From assembly GCF_900111745.1 (NCBI RefSeq), contig NZ_FOIJ01000004.1:451339-515338 (forward strand): 64,000 bases of DNA. Reading direction: 5' to 3'. This document shows, piece after piece, positions 43,503 through 51,705 of the stretch. The number at the start of each line of letters is the position of its first letter. Positions within the stretch are counted from its first letter, which is position 1. The notes beneath the pieces are model-generated. The model did not search any database. It saw only the letters and a program-made list of their open reading frames with translations, and had not been told where the DNA came from. Made by a program: the position numbers and the translations under genes. The stretch comes from Stigmatella erecta. Lineage in GTDB: Bacteria > Myxococcota > Myxococcia > Myxococcales > Myxococcaceae.

Positions 43503-44227
43503 GGTTCCTCTCCCCGGGCGAGCAGGTAGCCCGCCCCCCGCACCGTCTTGAGCACCTTCGGGTTGCGGGGGTCCTCCTCCAGCTTCTGTCTCAGCCGGAA
43601 GATGTGCACGTCAATGGAGCGGTCGAACACCTCGTCCGCGCTGCCCTTGGTGAGATCCAATAGCTGCTCGCGGCTGAGCACGCGCCCGGCGCGCTCGGCC
43701 AGCACGCGCAGCAGGTTGAACTCGTAGCTGGTGAGCGGCAGGCTCTTGCCATCCAGCACCGCGGTGAGGCTGCGCGGATCCATCTGGAGCTTGCCCACGC
43801 TGAGCGGCTGGAGCGAGGGGCCCGCGTTGCCCCGGGCCCGGCGCACCTGGGCGCGGATGCGCGCGAGCAGCTCGCGCGAGGAGTAGGGCTTGGGCAGGTA
43901 GTCGTCCGCCCCCGTCTCCAGCCCCAGCACCCGGTCGATCTCCTCGCCCCGGGCGGTGACCATGATGATGGGCACGTCGCTGCGCGTGCGCAGCTCGCGG
44001 CACACCTCCAGCCCGTCCCGGCCCGGCAGCATCAGGTCCAGCAGGATGACGTCGTAGGCGTGGCGGCCCGCCTCGGTGAGCCCCTCGGGGCCCGTGCGGG
44101 CGATGGTGATGATGAGGCCGTGCTCCTGGAGGTAGCGGCTGGTGAGCCGGGCCAGCCGCTCGTCGTCCTCGACCAGCAGGACCTGGATGGTGGCGTCTTC
44201 ACCCGAGGGGCGCTCCGTTGGCTCCAT
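43499..44227 (-). CDS. OmpR-family response regulator
   Basis: The 242-aa protein has a receiver domain (VLLVEDDERLARLTSRYL, phospho-Asp in ILLDLMLPGRDG, Lys in YLPKPYSSREL) and a C-terminal winged helix of the OmpR/PhoB type (LTSYEFNLLRVLAERAGRVLSREQL, positions 43655-43729, then DRSIDVHIFRLRQKLE, and VRGAGYLL). I prefer ATG 44227 because GGGAG lies 8 bases upstream. An ATG at 44248 would add 7 residues with no such site. It forms a two-gene operon with the kinase downstream. A 30-bp palindrome at 44291-44320 lies 64 bases upstream and may be its own binding site. Confidence 0.93.
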   Translation of the reverse strand: MEPTERPSGEDATIQVLLVEDDERLARLTSRYLQEHGLIITIARTGPEGLTEAGRHAYDVILLDLMLPGRDGLEVCRELRTRSDVPIIMVTARGEEIDRVLGLETGADDYLPKPYSSRELLARIRAQVRRARGNAGPSLQPLSVGKLQMDPRSLTAVLDGKSLPLTSYEFNLLRVLAERAGRVLSREQLLDLTKGSADEVFDRSIDVHIFRLRQKLEEDPRNPKVLKTVRGAGYLLARGEEP

Positions 44228-44290
44228 GCTGAGGACTCCCGGTTCCATGCAGGGTGAACCGTCTCAATCATGTATGTCCGGAAGACTTCG

Positions 44291-44320
44291 GGCGGATGAC
44301 GAAATATTTCGGCATCCGCC
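44291..44320. promoter_or_regulatory. 30-bp near-perfect palindrome upstream of the two-component operon
   Basis: GGCGGATG-A-CGAAAT/ATTTCG-G-CATCCGCC is self-complementary in 14 of 15 base pairs. It lies 22 bases after the gnd stop and 64-93 bases before the response-regulator start, both on the minus strand. It may be an operator, or a terminator-like stem for gnd. It has no loop of its own and an AT-rich centre, which favours a dimeric protein-binding site. Confidence 0.6.
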
Positions 44321-44341
44321 TGCCTGCCCTGCGCCGGAAGC

Positions 44342-45763
44342 TCAGCTCCAGTCGGAGTGGACGAAGCCCGCCTCGGGCCGGTCCCGGCGCTGGTAGGTGT
44401 GGGCGCCGAAGGCGTCGCGCTGGGCCTGGGTGAGGTTCTGCGGCAGCTCGGCGCTGCGGTAGCTGTCGAAGTAGGCCAGGCTGGAGGAGAACACCGGCAC
44501 GGGGATGCCCAGCCGTGCGGCCGTGCCCACCACGTGCCGCCAGGCCGGGGCCATGCGCGTCAGCACCGGGGCGAAGGCCTCCGAGGAGACGAGGTTGGGC
44601 AGGTCCGGCTGCTGCGTGAAGGCCTCGCGCAGCGGGGTGAGCAGCTTCGCGCGGATGATGCAGCCGCCCCGCCAGATGCGCGCCAGCTCCGCCGGGGACA
44701 CGTTCCACTGGTACTCCCGGGAGGCGGCCTGGATGAGGCGCATGCCCTGGGCGTAGGTGATGACCCGCGCCGCGTAGAGCGCGTCATGGACCCAGGCCGC
44801 CAGGTGCTGCTTCTCCTCGTCCGTGAGCGAGGCCTGGGGGGCGGGCAGCTTCGCGCTCGCCGCCACGCGCTCGTCCTTCAGGGCCGAGAGGTTGCGCGCA
44901 TCGAGCGCCGAGGCGATGGAGGGCACGGCGATGCCCAGGTCCAGCGCCACCTGCACCGTCCACTTGCCGGTGCCCTTCTGGCCGGCCTTGTCCAGCACCA
45001 GGTCCACCAGCGGCTTGCCCGTCTCCGGGTCCTTCTTGCGCAGCACCTGGAGCGTGGTCTCCAGCAGGAAGGAGTTGGCGATGCCCTGGTTCCACCCCTC
45101 CAGAGTGTCCACGACGGCCTCCAGGGACAGGCCCAGCCCGCGGCGCAGCACGTCGTACGTCTCCGCCAAGAGCTGCATGTCCGCGTACTCGATGCCGTTG
45201 TGCACCATCTTCACGAAGTGCCCGGCGCCGCCGGGGCCCACGTGGGTGACGCACGCGCCCTGGTCGGTCTTCGCGGCGATGGCCTCCAGCACGGGGCGGA
45301 TGTGCCCGTACGCCTCGGCGGGGCCGCCCGGCATCAGCGAGGGCCCGTGGCGGGCGCCCTCCTCACCGCCGGAGACGCCCATGCCGATGAAGTTCAGCCC
45401 CTTCTCCCGGAAGGCCTGCTCCCGGCGCTGCGTGTCCTGGAACCAGGAGTTGCCGCCGTCGATGAGCACGTCCCCCGGCGACAGCAGCGGGGCGAGCTTG
45501 TCCATCATCTGGTCCACCGGGGCGCCCGCGGTCACCATCAGCAGGATGCGGCGCGGGCGCTCCAGCATGCCCACGAACTCCTCCAGCGAGCCCGTGGTCT
45601 TCAGCCGCTCGTACTGTTTGTCCGCCTGGACGGCCTGGAGCCGCTGGGCCCCGAACTCCCAGCCGGCCACCGTGAACCCATGGTCCGCGATGTTGAGCGC
45701 GAGGTTGACGCCCATCACGCCCAGACCGGCGACACCGAACTGCAAAGGCTTGGTTGTGCTCAT
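44342..45763 (-). CDS. gnd: 6-phosphogluconate dehydrogenase (decarboxylating)
   Basis: The 473-aa enzyme oxidises 6-phosphogluconate to ribulose 5-phosphate with NADP+. Motifs: GLGVMGVNLALNIADHG (cofactor), GGNSWFQDT, GVSGGEEGARHGPSLMPGG, GGAGHFVKMVHNGIEYADMQL (43rd percentile of the chain is not meaningful, the Lys and Glu here are catalytic), and the C-terminal substrate-closing tail GFVHSDWS. Length is that of the long-chain bacterial enzyme. The ATG overlaps the pgl stop by 4 bases, so zwf-pgl-gnd form a single operon for the oxidative pentose phosphate pathway. Confidence 0.96.
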   Translation of the reverse strand: MSTTKPLQFGVAGLGVMGVNLALNIADHGFTVAGWEFGAQRLQAVQADKQYERLKTTGSLEEFVGMLERPRRILLMVTAGAPVDQMMDKLAPLLSPGDVLIDGGNSWFQDTQRREQAFREKGLNFIGMGVSGGEEGARHGPSLMPGGPAEAYGHIRPVLEAIAAKTDQGACVTHVGPGGAGHFVKMVHNGIEYADMQLLAETYDVLRRGLGLSLEAVVDTLEGWNQGIANSFLLETTLQVLRKKDPETGKPLVDLVLDKAGQKGTGKWTVQVALDLGIAVPSIASALDARNLSALKDERVAASAKLPAPQASLTDEEKQHLAAWVHDALYAARVITYAQGMRLIQAASREYQWNVSPAELARIWRGGCIIRAKLLTPLREAFTQQPDLPNLVSSEAFAPVLTRMAPAWRHVVGTAARLGIPVPVFSSSLAYFDSYRSAELPQNLTQAQRDAFGAHTYQRRDRPEAGFVHSDWS

Positions 45764-46446
45764 CCGTTGTCCTCAGAGAAGTTGCCCGCCGCGGCCCGGT
45801 CCAGCAGCCACTCGGCGTTCGTCACCCGCGCCGCGGGCAGCGCCTCGCCCGCGAACACCCGGCGCACGGCGTCCTGCTTGCCCGCGCCCGCCACCACGAA
45901 CAGCGCCCTGCGCGCGGCGGTGAGCACCGGCAGCGTGAGCGTCAGCCGCCAGGGGGGCGGCTTGGGCCCCACCACCGCGAGCACCTGGCGCTCGCGCTCC
46001 TCCAGCGCCGAGTTGCCGGGGAACAGGGAGGCGGTGTGCCCATCCTCGCCCATGCCCAGCAGCACCACGTCCAGCACGGGGGGCAGCACGGCCGCGTAGT
46101 CGCGCGCGGCGGCGTCCCGGTCCTCCCGCTCGCCCTCCATGCGGCGCACCTGTCCGGAGGGGATGCTCAGGGGGCGCAGGAGGTTCTCCTCCACCAGGAG
46201 GAAGTTGCTCTCGGCGTGCTCGGGCGGCACGCAGCGCTCGTCCACGAAGTAAAAGTCCACCCGCTCCCACGGCAGCGCTTGCTGCGCGAGGAGGTGGCAG
46301 ATGGCCCCCGTTGTCCGCCCGCCCGACAGCGCGAGGCTGCACCGGCCGCCGCCCGCGAGCGCCTGCCGCAGGGCCTGGGTGAGCCACTCCGCGGCCGCTG
46401 CCGTCAGCGCTTCCGGCGCGACGACGCGGGGAGGGGGACGGCTCAC
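45760..46446 (-). CDS. pgl: 6-phosphogluconolactonase
   Basis: The 228-aa enzyme hydrolyses 6-phosphogluconolactone. The family signatures are LALSGGRTTGAICHLLA (phosphate-binding loop), VDFYFVDERCVPPEHAESN and LLGMGEDGHTASLFPG with the catalytic His. The start is the GTG at 46446 overlapping the zwf stop. The reading frame runs open further upstream inside zwf but codes for nothing recognisable there. It sits between zwf and gnd in pathway order, with 4-base overlaps on both sides. Confidence 0.95.
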   Translation of the reverse strand: MSRPPPRVVAPEALTAAAAEWLTQALRQALAGGGRCSLALSGGRTTGAICHLLAQQALPWERVDFYFVDERCVPPEHAESNFLLVEENLLRPLSIPSGQVRRMEGEREDRDAAARDYAAVLPPVLDVVLLGMGEDGHTASLFPGNSALEERERQVLAVVGPKPPPWRLTLTLPVLTAARRALFVVAGAGKQDAVRRVFAGEALPAARVTNAEWLLDRAAAGNFSEDNG

Positions 46447-47984
46447 GGAAACACCGTCCAGTGGCGGCCGTCCCGGGCGAGCAGCTCCCGGGCTGCGGTG
46501 GGGCCGGTGCTGCCCGGCTTGTACGGCTGCACCTCGCCGCCCTTGCCCGAGTCCAGCGCCTGGAGGATGGGGGTGATGTACGCCCAGGCCTGCTCCACGC
46601 TGTCCTTGCGCGCGAAGAGCGTGGCGTTGCCGCGCATGCAGTCCAGGAGCAGCCGCTCGTAGGCCTCCGGCACCGGCTTGTCGAAGGTCTCCGCGTAGCT
46701 GAAGTCCATGTTGACGCCGGCCAGGTTCACGTCCTCGCCGGGCACCTTGGTCTCGATGGACAGGCCGATGCCCTCCTGGGGCTGGATGCGCAGCCGCAGC
46801 ACGTTGGGCTGCAGGCGCTGGCACGTGTCGCTGGTGCCGAACAGGCAGAAGGGCACCGTCTTGAAGTGGATGGACACCTCCGTCACCCGCTTCGACAGGC
46901 TCTTGCCCGCGCGCAGGTAGAAGGGCACGCCCTGCCAGCGCCAGTTGTCCACGTTGAGCTTCATGGCCACGAAGGTGGGCGTGCGCGAGTCCTTCGCCAC
47001 GCCCTTCGTGTCCCGGAAGCCCTCGTACTGGCCCACCACCACGTGGCTGGCCACGTCGGAGCCCTCCAGCGAGCGCAGCGCGCGGAACACCTTGCTCTTC
47101 TCGTCGCGGATGTCCTCCGCGCCGAAGGAGGTGGGCGCCTCCATGGCGCACAGCGCGAGCACCTGCAAGAGGTGGTTCTGGACGATGTCCCGGATGACGC
47201 CCGTCTCGTCGTAGAACTGGCCGCGGTCCTCCACGTCGATTTTTTCCAGCGCGGAGATCTCCACGTGGTCGATGTGGTCGCGGTTCCACAGCGGCTCGAA
47301 GATGGAGTTGGCGAAGCGGAAGACGAGGATGTTCTGCACCGTCTCCTTGCCCAGGTAGTGGTCGATGCGGAAGATCTGCTTCTCGTCCAGCACCGTGGCC
47401 AGCTCCCGGTTGAGCTCGCGCGCCGTCTCCAGGTCGTGGCCGAAGGGCTTCTCGATGACGAGCCGGCGCCACGGCTTTGCCCCGGCCTGCTCCTGGCGGG
47501 GCAGCAGGCCCGCGCCGGCCAGCCCGTGAATGAGCTTGGGGAAGGTCGAGGCGGGGGTGGCCAGGTAGTAGAGCTGGTTGCCCTGGGTGCCGTGGCGCTT
47601 GCTGACGTCGTCCAGGTGCGCGCTCAGCCGCTCGTAGGAGGCCGGGTCGTCATAGGCGCCCGCGATGCATTCCAGGCGCGAGGAGAAGCGCTTCCAGGTG
47701 GCCTCGTCCAGGGGCTGGGTGCGGGCGAACTCCTCCAGCCCCTTCTTCACCTGGGCGCGGAAGGCGTCGTTGTCGTGCGAGGAGCGGCTGAAGGCCACGA
47801 CCGCGAAGGACTCGGGCAGGAGCTTCTCGCGCGCCAGCTCGAACAGGGCGGGGAAGAGCTTGCGTTGGGCCAGGTCTCCCGTGGCCCCGAAGAGGACGAT
47901 GGTGCAAGGGTCCGGTTGGCCCGCGCGGACGATGGGGTCTCCCTCGCGCGGCGTGGTTTCGATGTGGAGTCCTTGAGTTTCCAT
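46443..47984 (-). CDS. zwf: Glucose-6-phosphate dehydrogenase
   Basis: The 513-aa enzyme catalyses the NADP-dependent entry step of the oxidative pentose phosphate pathway. Visible motifs: FGATGDLAQRKLFPAL (cofactor), the active-site RIDHYLGKE, KPFGHD, and FYDETGVIRDIVQNHLLQVL. Length is normal for bacteria. I start at ATG 47984, which has GGAAAGGA just upstream, rather than the in-frame start at 48017. First gene of the zwf-pgl-gnd operon. The divergent SDR gene lies 181 bases away. Confidence 0.96.
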   Translation of the reverse strand: METQGLHIETTPREGDPIVRAGQPDPCTIVLFGATGDLAQRKLFPALFELAREKLLPESFAVVAFSRSSHDNDAFRAQVKKGLEEFARTQPLDEATWKRFSSRLECIAGAYDDPASYERLSAHLDDVSKRHGTQGNQLYYLATPASTFPKLIHGLAGAGLLPRQEQAGAKPWRRLVIEKPFGHDLETARELNRELATVLDEKQIFRIDHYLGKETVQNILVFRFANSIFEPLWNRDHIDHVEISALEKIDVEDRGQFYDETGVIRDIVQNHLLQVLALCAMEAPTSFGAEDIRDEKSKVFRALRSLEGSDVASHVVVGQYEGFRDTKGVAKDSRTPTFVAMKLNVDNWRWQGVPFYLRAGKSLSKRVTEVSIHFKTVPFCLFGTSDTCQRLQPNVLRLRIQPQEGIGLSIETKVPGEDVNLAGVNMDFSYAETFDKPVPEAYERLLLDCMRGNATLFARKDSVEQAWAYITPILQALDSGKGGEVQPYKPGSTGPTAARELLARDGRHWTVFP

Positions 47985-48165
47985 ACGTCCTTTCCGGCCA
48001 GGAGGCTGAACGGCCATACCTTAAGAGGCACGGTCCCGCGGGGCGCGAGAATCCACCGTGAAACGGCATCGCTCAAGGCTGGCGAGGCCTTCGCGGGTCT
48101 TTCCGTTCACAGACCGGCAGATGCCCTCGTCCCCGGAAACACGGAAGGTGCTATGCCTGGCCTCC

Positions 48166-48957
48166 ATGACTACTCCCGTAGCGCTCATCACGGGGGGCTC
48201 GCGCGGCGTGGGCCGGTGCGTCTCCTTGCGGCTCGCCAAGGCGGGCTATGACATCGTCTCCACGTACCGGCGGGATGTGGATGCCGCCGCCGCGCTCACG
48301 CGCGAGGTGGAGGCCCTGGGCCGGCGGTGCCGGGCCGTCGTGGCGGATCAGCTGGAGCCGGCGAGCCTCCATGGCGTGTTCGACACCCTCCAGCAGGAGT
48401 TCGGCGGGCTGGATGTCTTCGTCGCCAACGCGGCCTCCACGGCCTTCCTGCCGCTCATGCAGATGAAGCTCCACCAGATGGACAAGACGTTCAACGTCAC
48501 GGTGAAGAGCTTCATGCTCGGCGTGCAGCGCGCCGTGCCGCTCATGGAGGGCCGCAAGGGGCGCATCGTCGCGGTGTCCGGCATGGACTCGCGCATGCCG
48601 CTGCCCTTCCACGGCTTCCTGGGCGCCATGAAGGGCTCCATGGAAATCCTCGTGAAGTACTTCGCTGCGGAGCTGGCCGGCTCCGGCATTCGCGTCAACG
48701 CGGTGAACCCGGGCTACATCGACACCGAGTCCAGCCGCTTCTACCTGGGCGAGGCCTGGCAGGAGCTGGAGGCCCGCGTGAAGGAGAGCGTGCCCTCGGG
48801 CCACGTGGCCAGCGCCGACGAGATCGCCGCCCCCATCGAGTGGCTGTGCTCCGAGGCCTCCGCGTACGTCAACGGGCAGACCCTCATCGTCGATGGCGGC
48901 CTGGAGGTGAACTACGCCATGCAGTTCGCCGGTAGCCTCATGCGCGCGCCGCGCTGA
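48166..48957 (+). CDS. Short-chain dehydrogenase/reductase, FabL-like, atypical active site
   Basis: The 263-aa SDR has the Rossmann motif TGGSRGVG (residues 9-16), the NAA-type strand motif FVANAAS, and a C-terminal IVDGG. Overall it reads like the FabL enoyl-ACP reductase branch ([31 protein letters not shown]). The catalytic segment is unusual: Ser of VSGMDSRM and Lys of FLGAMKGS are there, but neither the classical YxxxK Tyr nor the FabL-type YxxxxxxK Tyr is present. Those positions are Leu and His. It may therefore be a divergent enzyme or a non-catalytic homologue. Weak ribosome binding site. Monocistronic. Confidence 0.85.
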   Translation: MTTPVALITGGSRGVGRCVSLRLAKAGYDIVSTYRRDVDAAAALTREVEALGRRCRAVVADQLEPASLHGVFDTLQQEFGGLDVFVANAASTAFLPLMQMKLHQMDKTFNVTVKSFMLGVQRAVPLMEGRKGRIVAVSGMDSRMPLPFHGFLGAMKGSMEILVKYFAAELAGSGIRVNAVNPGYIDTESSRFYLGEAWQELEARVKESVPSGHVASADEIAAPIEWLCSEASAYVNGQTLIVDGGLEVNYAMQFAGSLMRAPR

Positions 48958-49107
48958 GGCCCCCGGCCGCCGTCCGCCCGGGAGGGGGACAGGCGGCGGA
49001 GCACTCCGGGCCGGGGTGGGCTGTCTTCCCGGCCTGGGGACGTGGTGTGGTGAATGGTGAAGCCCCGTGGGCGGTGCGTTTCCAGGAGGCTCCATGCGAG
49101 GCACCCG

Positions 49108-49875
49108 ATGAAGTACCTGGTCACGCTCTGGTTCGGGCTCGTCTTCCTGGTGACGGCGCCCGTGTGCACGGTGCTGGGCGTCACGCTGTGGCTCGTCACC
49201 TGGCCGTTCGACCGGAACCGGGCCCTGCTGCACGCCTTCGTCTGCCGCTGGTGCCACGGGCTGTACCTGCACCTCTGGCCCGGCTGGCGCGTGCGCATCG
49301 AGGGGCGCGAGCACCTGCCCCCGGGCCCCGCCGTGCTCGTGGCCAACCACCAGTCCGCCGCGGACATCCTCGGCGCCATGGGGCTGAACCACCCGTTCAA
49401 GTTCGTGGCCAAGGCCTCGCTGTTCCGCACGCCCATGGTGGGCTGGCTGATGCGGCTGATGGAGTACGTGGCGGTGGTGCGCAACCACCCCCGCGCCCTG
49501 GAGCGGATGCTGGAGGCCTGCCGCCACTGGCTGCGCCGGGGCGTGCCCGTGCTCATCTACCCCGAGGGCACCTACGCGCCCACCCGCCAGCCGCTGCCAT
49601 TCAAGCGCGGCGCGTTCCAGCTCGCCATCGAGGAGCGCGTGCCCTTGGTGCCGGTGGTGATTGAAGGCACCACGCAGCTCCTGGAGGGGGATGGGCCGTG
49701 GATGGGCCCTCGCGCCTCGGTGCGCGTGCGCGTGCTGCCCCCCGTTTCCGTGGAGGCCCTGGGCGACGACCCGGTCCTGCTCGCCGAGCGGGTGCGGGCC
49801 CTCTATTTCGACGCGCTGGGCCTGCCGCGCCTGGACACCGAGGCCTCCGGGCCGGGCCACTGGCAGGTGGCTTGA
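49108..49875 (+). CDS. plsC: 1-acyl-sn-glycerol-3-phosphate acyltransferase (PlsC family)
   Basis: The 255-aa membrane enzyme has N-terminal hydrophobic segments (residues 3-35) and the acyltransferase blocks: NHQSAADILG (HX4D, about 87-96), FKFVAKASLFRTP, YPEGTYAP (EGT acyl-acceptor block), and VPLVPVVIEGT. It should make phosphatidic acid from lysophosphatidic acid at the inner membrane. I start at ATG 49108, preceded by GAGGC and just before helix 1. The open frame upstream is not supported. A pair of overlapping hairpins starts at the stop codon. Confidence 0.9.
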   Translation: MKYLVTLWFGLVFLVTAPVCTVLGVTLWLVTWPFDRNRALLHAFVCRWCHGLYLHLWPGWRVRIEGREHLPPGPAVLVANHQSAADILGAMGLNHPFKFVAKASLFRTPMVGWLMRLMEYVAVVRNHPRALERMLEACRHWLRRGVPVLIYPEGTYAPTRQPLPFKRGAFQLAIEERVPLVPVVIEGTTQLLEGDGPWMGPRASVRVRVLPPVSVEALGDDPVLLAERVRALYFDALGLPRLDTEASGPGHWQVA

Positions 49876-49904
49876 GTCACCAGGTGGTGACTCGCGTCAC
49901 CACC
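49874..49904 (+). terminator. Overlapping alternative hairpins after plsC
   Basis: GAGTCACCA-GG-TGGTGACTC (49874-49893) and GGTGGTGAC-TCGC-GTCACCACC (49883-49904) share their middle arm, so only one can form at a time. The second has a 9-bp stem with a tetraloop. It is a probable terminator without a T-tract, or a small RNA switch. Confidence 0.45.
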
Positions 49905-50091
49905 GCTGGGAACTCCCGGAGACCCCCGTTCCCGCCGCGTGGGCCCTGGGCCCGCGCGTAACCCTTCGAATTCACGCAGGTGGGTGGTTCGGGGGAAAGG
50001 TGAACAGGGTTGGCATTCGGGGTGCAATAGGTCTGTCCCGTCACGGCAGCCGCTTCACTCCTTCGGGCTGCCGGGCACAGATACAGAGGCT

Positions 50092-50146
50092 GGAGTGCCA
50101 GGGAATGGGGAGAGGAGAGGCCCACTCCGTTTCCAGGCTCCGCCTC
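50092..50146. repeat. Intergenic repeat, copy 1 of 2 (55 bp)
   Basis: This copy matches 50165-50219 with six mismatches over 55 bases, the two being offset by 73 bases. The ends are partly complementary (GGAGTGCC at the left, GGCTCC at the right), so the unit can form an imperfect stem. Confidence 0.8.
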
Positions 50147-50164
50147 GAAAAAGCTGAGATGAGA

Positions 50165-50219
50165 GGAGTGCCCGGGAACGGAGGGAGGAGAGGCCCACTC
50201 CGTTTCCGGGCTCCGTCTC
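50165..50219. repeat. Intergenic repeat, copy 2 of 2 (55 bp)
   Basis: This is the better-folding copy: GGAGTGCCCGGGAACGGAG can pair with CTCCGTTTCCGGGCTCC. It may belong to a dispersed intergenic repeat family, but only these two copies are in the window. Confidence 0.8.
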
Positions 50220-50463
50220 ACATTGGTTGTTCACCGCGTGTGATGAGAGCGCGAGGCGCGTCTTGCGTGCCCGCTCCCGCCGCGACCCCTCACGTGCTCC
50301 CCATCCGTGGATTCGCCCCTACCTGGGCTTCGGCAAGTGTCCGGAATGACGGGGCTCCGTCGGCATGTCAGACCAAGGGAGTAAGCGGGCGCCCTCCTGG
50401 TTCTTGGACCGGGTCCACGGAGTGGTGGAGGCTGCGCGGGCGGCCAAGGAGGGGTGGTACCGG

Positions 50464-51705
50464 ATGCGTCTGCTGCACACGTCGGACTGGCACCTGGGGC
50501 ATACGCTGTACGACGTCTCCCGGGAGGCGGAGCATGCCGCCTTCCTGGAGTGGCTCCTGGACACCCTGGAGGCCCAGTCCGTCGATGCGCTGCTGGTGGC
50601 CGGGGATGTCTTCGACACCGCCAACCCCAGCGCCGAGGCCCAGGCGGCCTGGTACCAGTTCATCGCCCGCGCCCGGAAGCGGCTGCCCCGGCTGAACATC
50701 ACCGTCATCGGGGGAAACCACGACTCGGCGGCACGCCTGGATGCGCCGGATCCCCTCTTCAGGGCGATGGACGTGCACGTGGTGGGCGGCCTGCCCCGGC
50801 GCCCGGACGCGCTGGACTTCGAGCGGCTGCTGGTGCCGCTGCACGACACGCGCGGACGGATCCGGGCCTGGGTGGCGGCGGTGCCGTACCTGCGGCCCGC
50901 GGACCTGCCCCTGGTCGACACCGAGGGGGACCGGCTCATCGAGGGCGTGCGCGAGGTGTACGGCCTGACGCTGGAGGCGGCCCGGCGGCGCCGGGAGCCG
51001 GGACAGGCGCTGGTGGCCATGGGCCATTGCTACATGGTGGGCACCGAGCTGTCCCAGCTCAGCGAGCGGCGGATCCTCGGGGGCAACCAGCATGCCCTGC
51101 CCGTGGACCTGTTCCCCGAGGACGTGGCCTATGCCGCCCTGGGGCACCTGCACAAGGCCCAGCGCGTGGGGGGCCGCGAGTCGGTGCGCTACAGCGGCTC
51201 GCCGCTGCCGCTGTCGCTGAGCGAGGCGGGCTACCGGCACCAGGTGCTCCTGGTGGAGCTGGACGGGGAGACGCTCGGCTCGGTGAAGCCGCTCTCCGTG
51301 CCGCGCACGGTGGACATCCGGCGGGTGCCGGAGCGCAACGAGGTGCCCCTGGAGGAGGTGCTGGCCCAGCTGGCGGCGCTGCCCGAGGCGGAGGCCGGGG
51401 ACTCCGCGCGCGCGTGGCCGTACCTGGAGGTGTGTGTGTCCCTTCCCCGGCCCGAGCCCGCGCTGCGGCGCAAGGTCGAGGAGGCGCTGGTGGGCAAGGC
51501 GGCGCGGCTGGTCAAGCTGACGCCCGCGTATACCGGCACGGGCGGGGCGCTGGCGGATGTCCAGCCGGGCATCTCGCTGCGCGAGCGCAAGCCCGAGGAT
51601 GTCTTCAAGGCCCGCTATGCCCGGGACTACCAGGACCCGCTGGCCCCCGGTCTGCTGGAGGCCTTCCATACGCTGCTCACCGAGGTCGAGGAGAACGCGT
51701 CATGA
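50464..51705 (+). CDS. sbcD: Exonuclease subunit SbcD (Mre11-like)
   Basis: The 413-aa metallophosphoesterase is the nuclease subunit of the SbcCD complex, which opens hairpins and trims DNA ends. The dimetal-site motifs are in order: TSDWHLGHTL (Asp8, His10), LVAGDVFDTANP, GGNHDSAARL, AMGHCYMVG and ALGHLHKAQ, followed by the SbcD capping domain. I start at ATG 50464 (MRLLHTSDWHLG), since the fold begins there. The upstream extension to 50365 is unsupported. The stop overlaps sbcC (ATGA at 51702-51705). Confidence 0.95.
   Translation: MRLLHTSDWHLGHTLYDVSREAEHAAFLEWLLDTLEAQSVDALLVAGDVFDTANPSAEAQAAWYQFIARARKRLPRLNITVIGGNHDSAARLDAPDPLFRAMDVHVVGGLPRRPDALDFERLLVPLHDTRGRIRAWVAAVPYLRPADLPLVDTEGDRLIEGVREVYGLTLEAARRRREPGQALVAMGHCYMVGTELSQLSERRILGGNQHALPVDLFPEDVAYAALGHLHKAQRVGGRESVRYSGSPLPLSLSEAGYRHQVLLVELDGETLGSVKPLSVPRTVDIRRVPERNEVPLEEVLAQLAALPEAEAGDSARAWPYLEVCVSLPRPEPALRRKVEEALVGKAARLVKLTPAYTGTGGALADVQPGISLRERKPEDVFKARYARDYQDPLAPGLLEAFHTLLTEVEENAS

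Larger units (their letters stand above)
49876..50463. other. 588-bp intergenic region with repeated stem-loops
   Basis: No convincing gene is seen between plsC and sbcD. The region holds the plsC hairpins, two 55-bp direct repeats (50092-50146 and 50165-50219) that can each fold, and presumably the sbcDC promoter near 50300-50450. A frame running from 50365 into sbcD exists but lacks a ribosome binding site and domain. Confidence 0.55.

Noticed and set aside
46446..47472. Long fusion frame joining pgl to upstream sequence
   Set aside because: The upstream part is the +1 shadow of zwf. The GTG at 46446 overlaps the zwf stop in the same manner as the pgl-gnd junction.
50365..50463. N-terminal extension of SbcD (33 residues)
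   Set aside because: The phosphoesterase fold begins at MRLLHTSDWHLG (50464). The extension has no ribosome binding site or conserved sequence.
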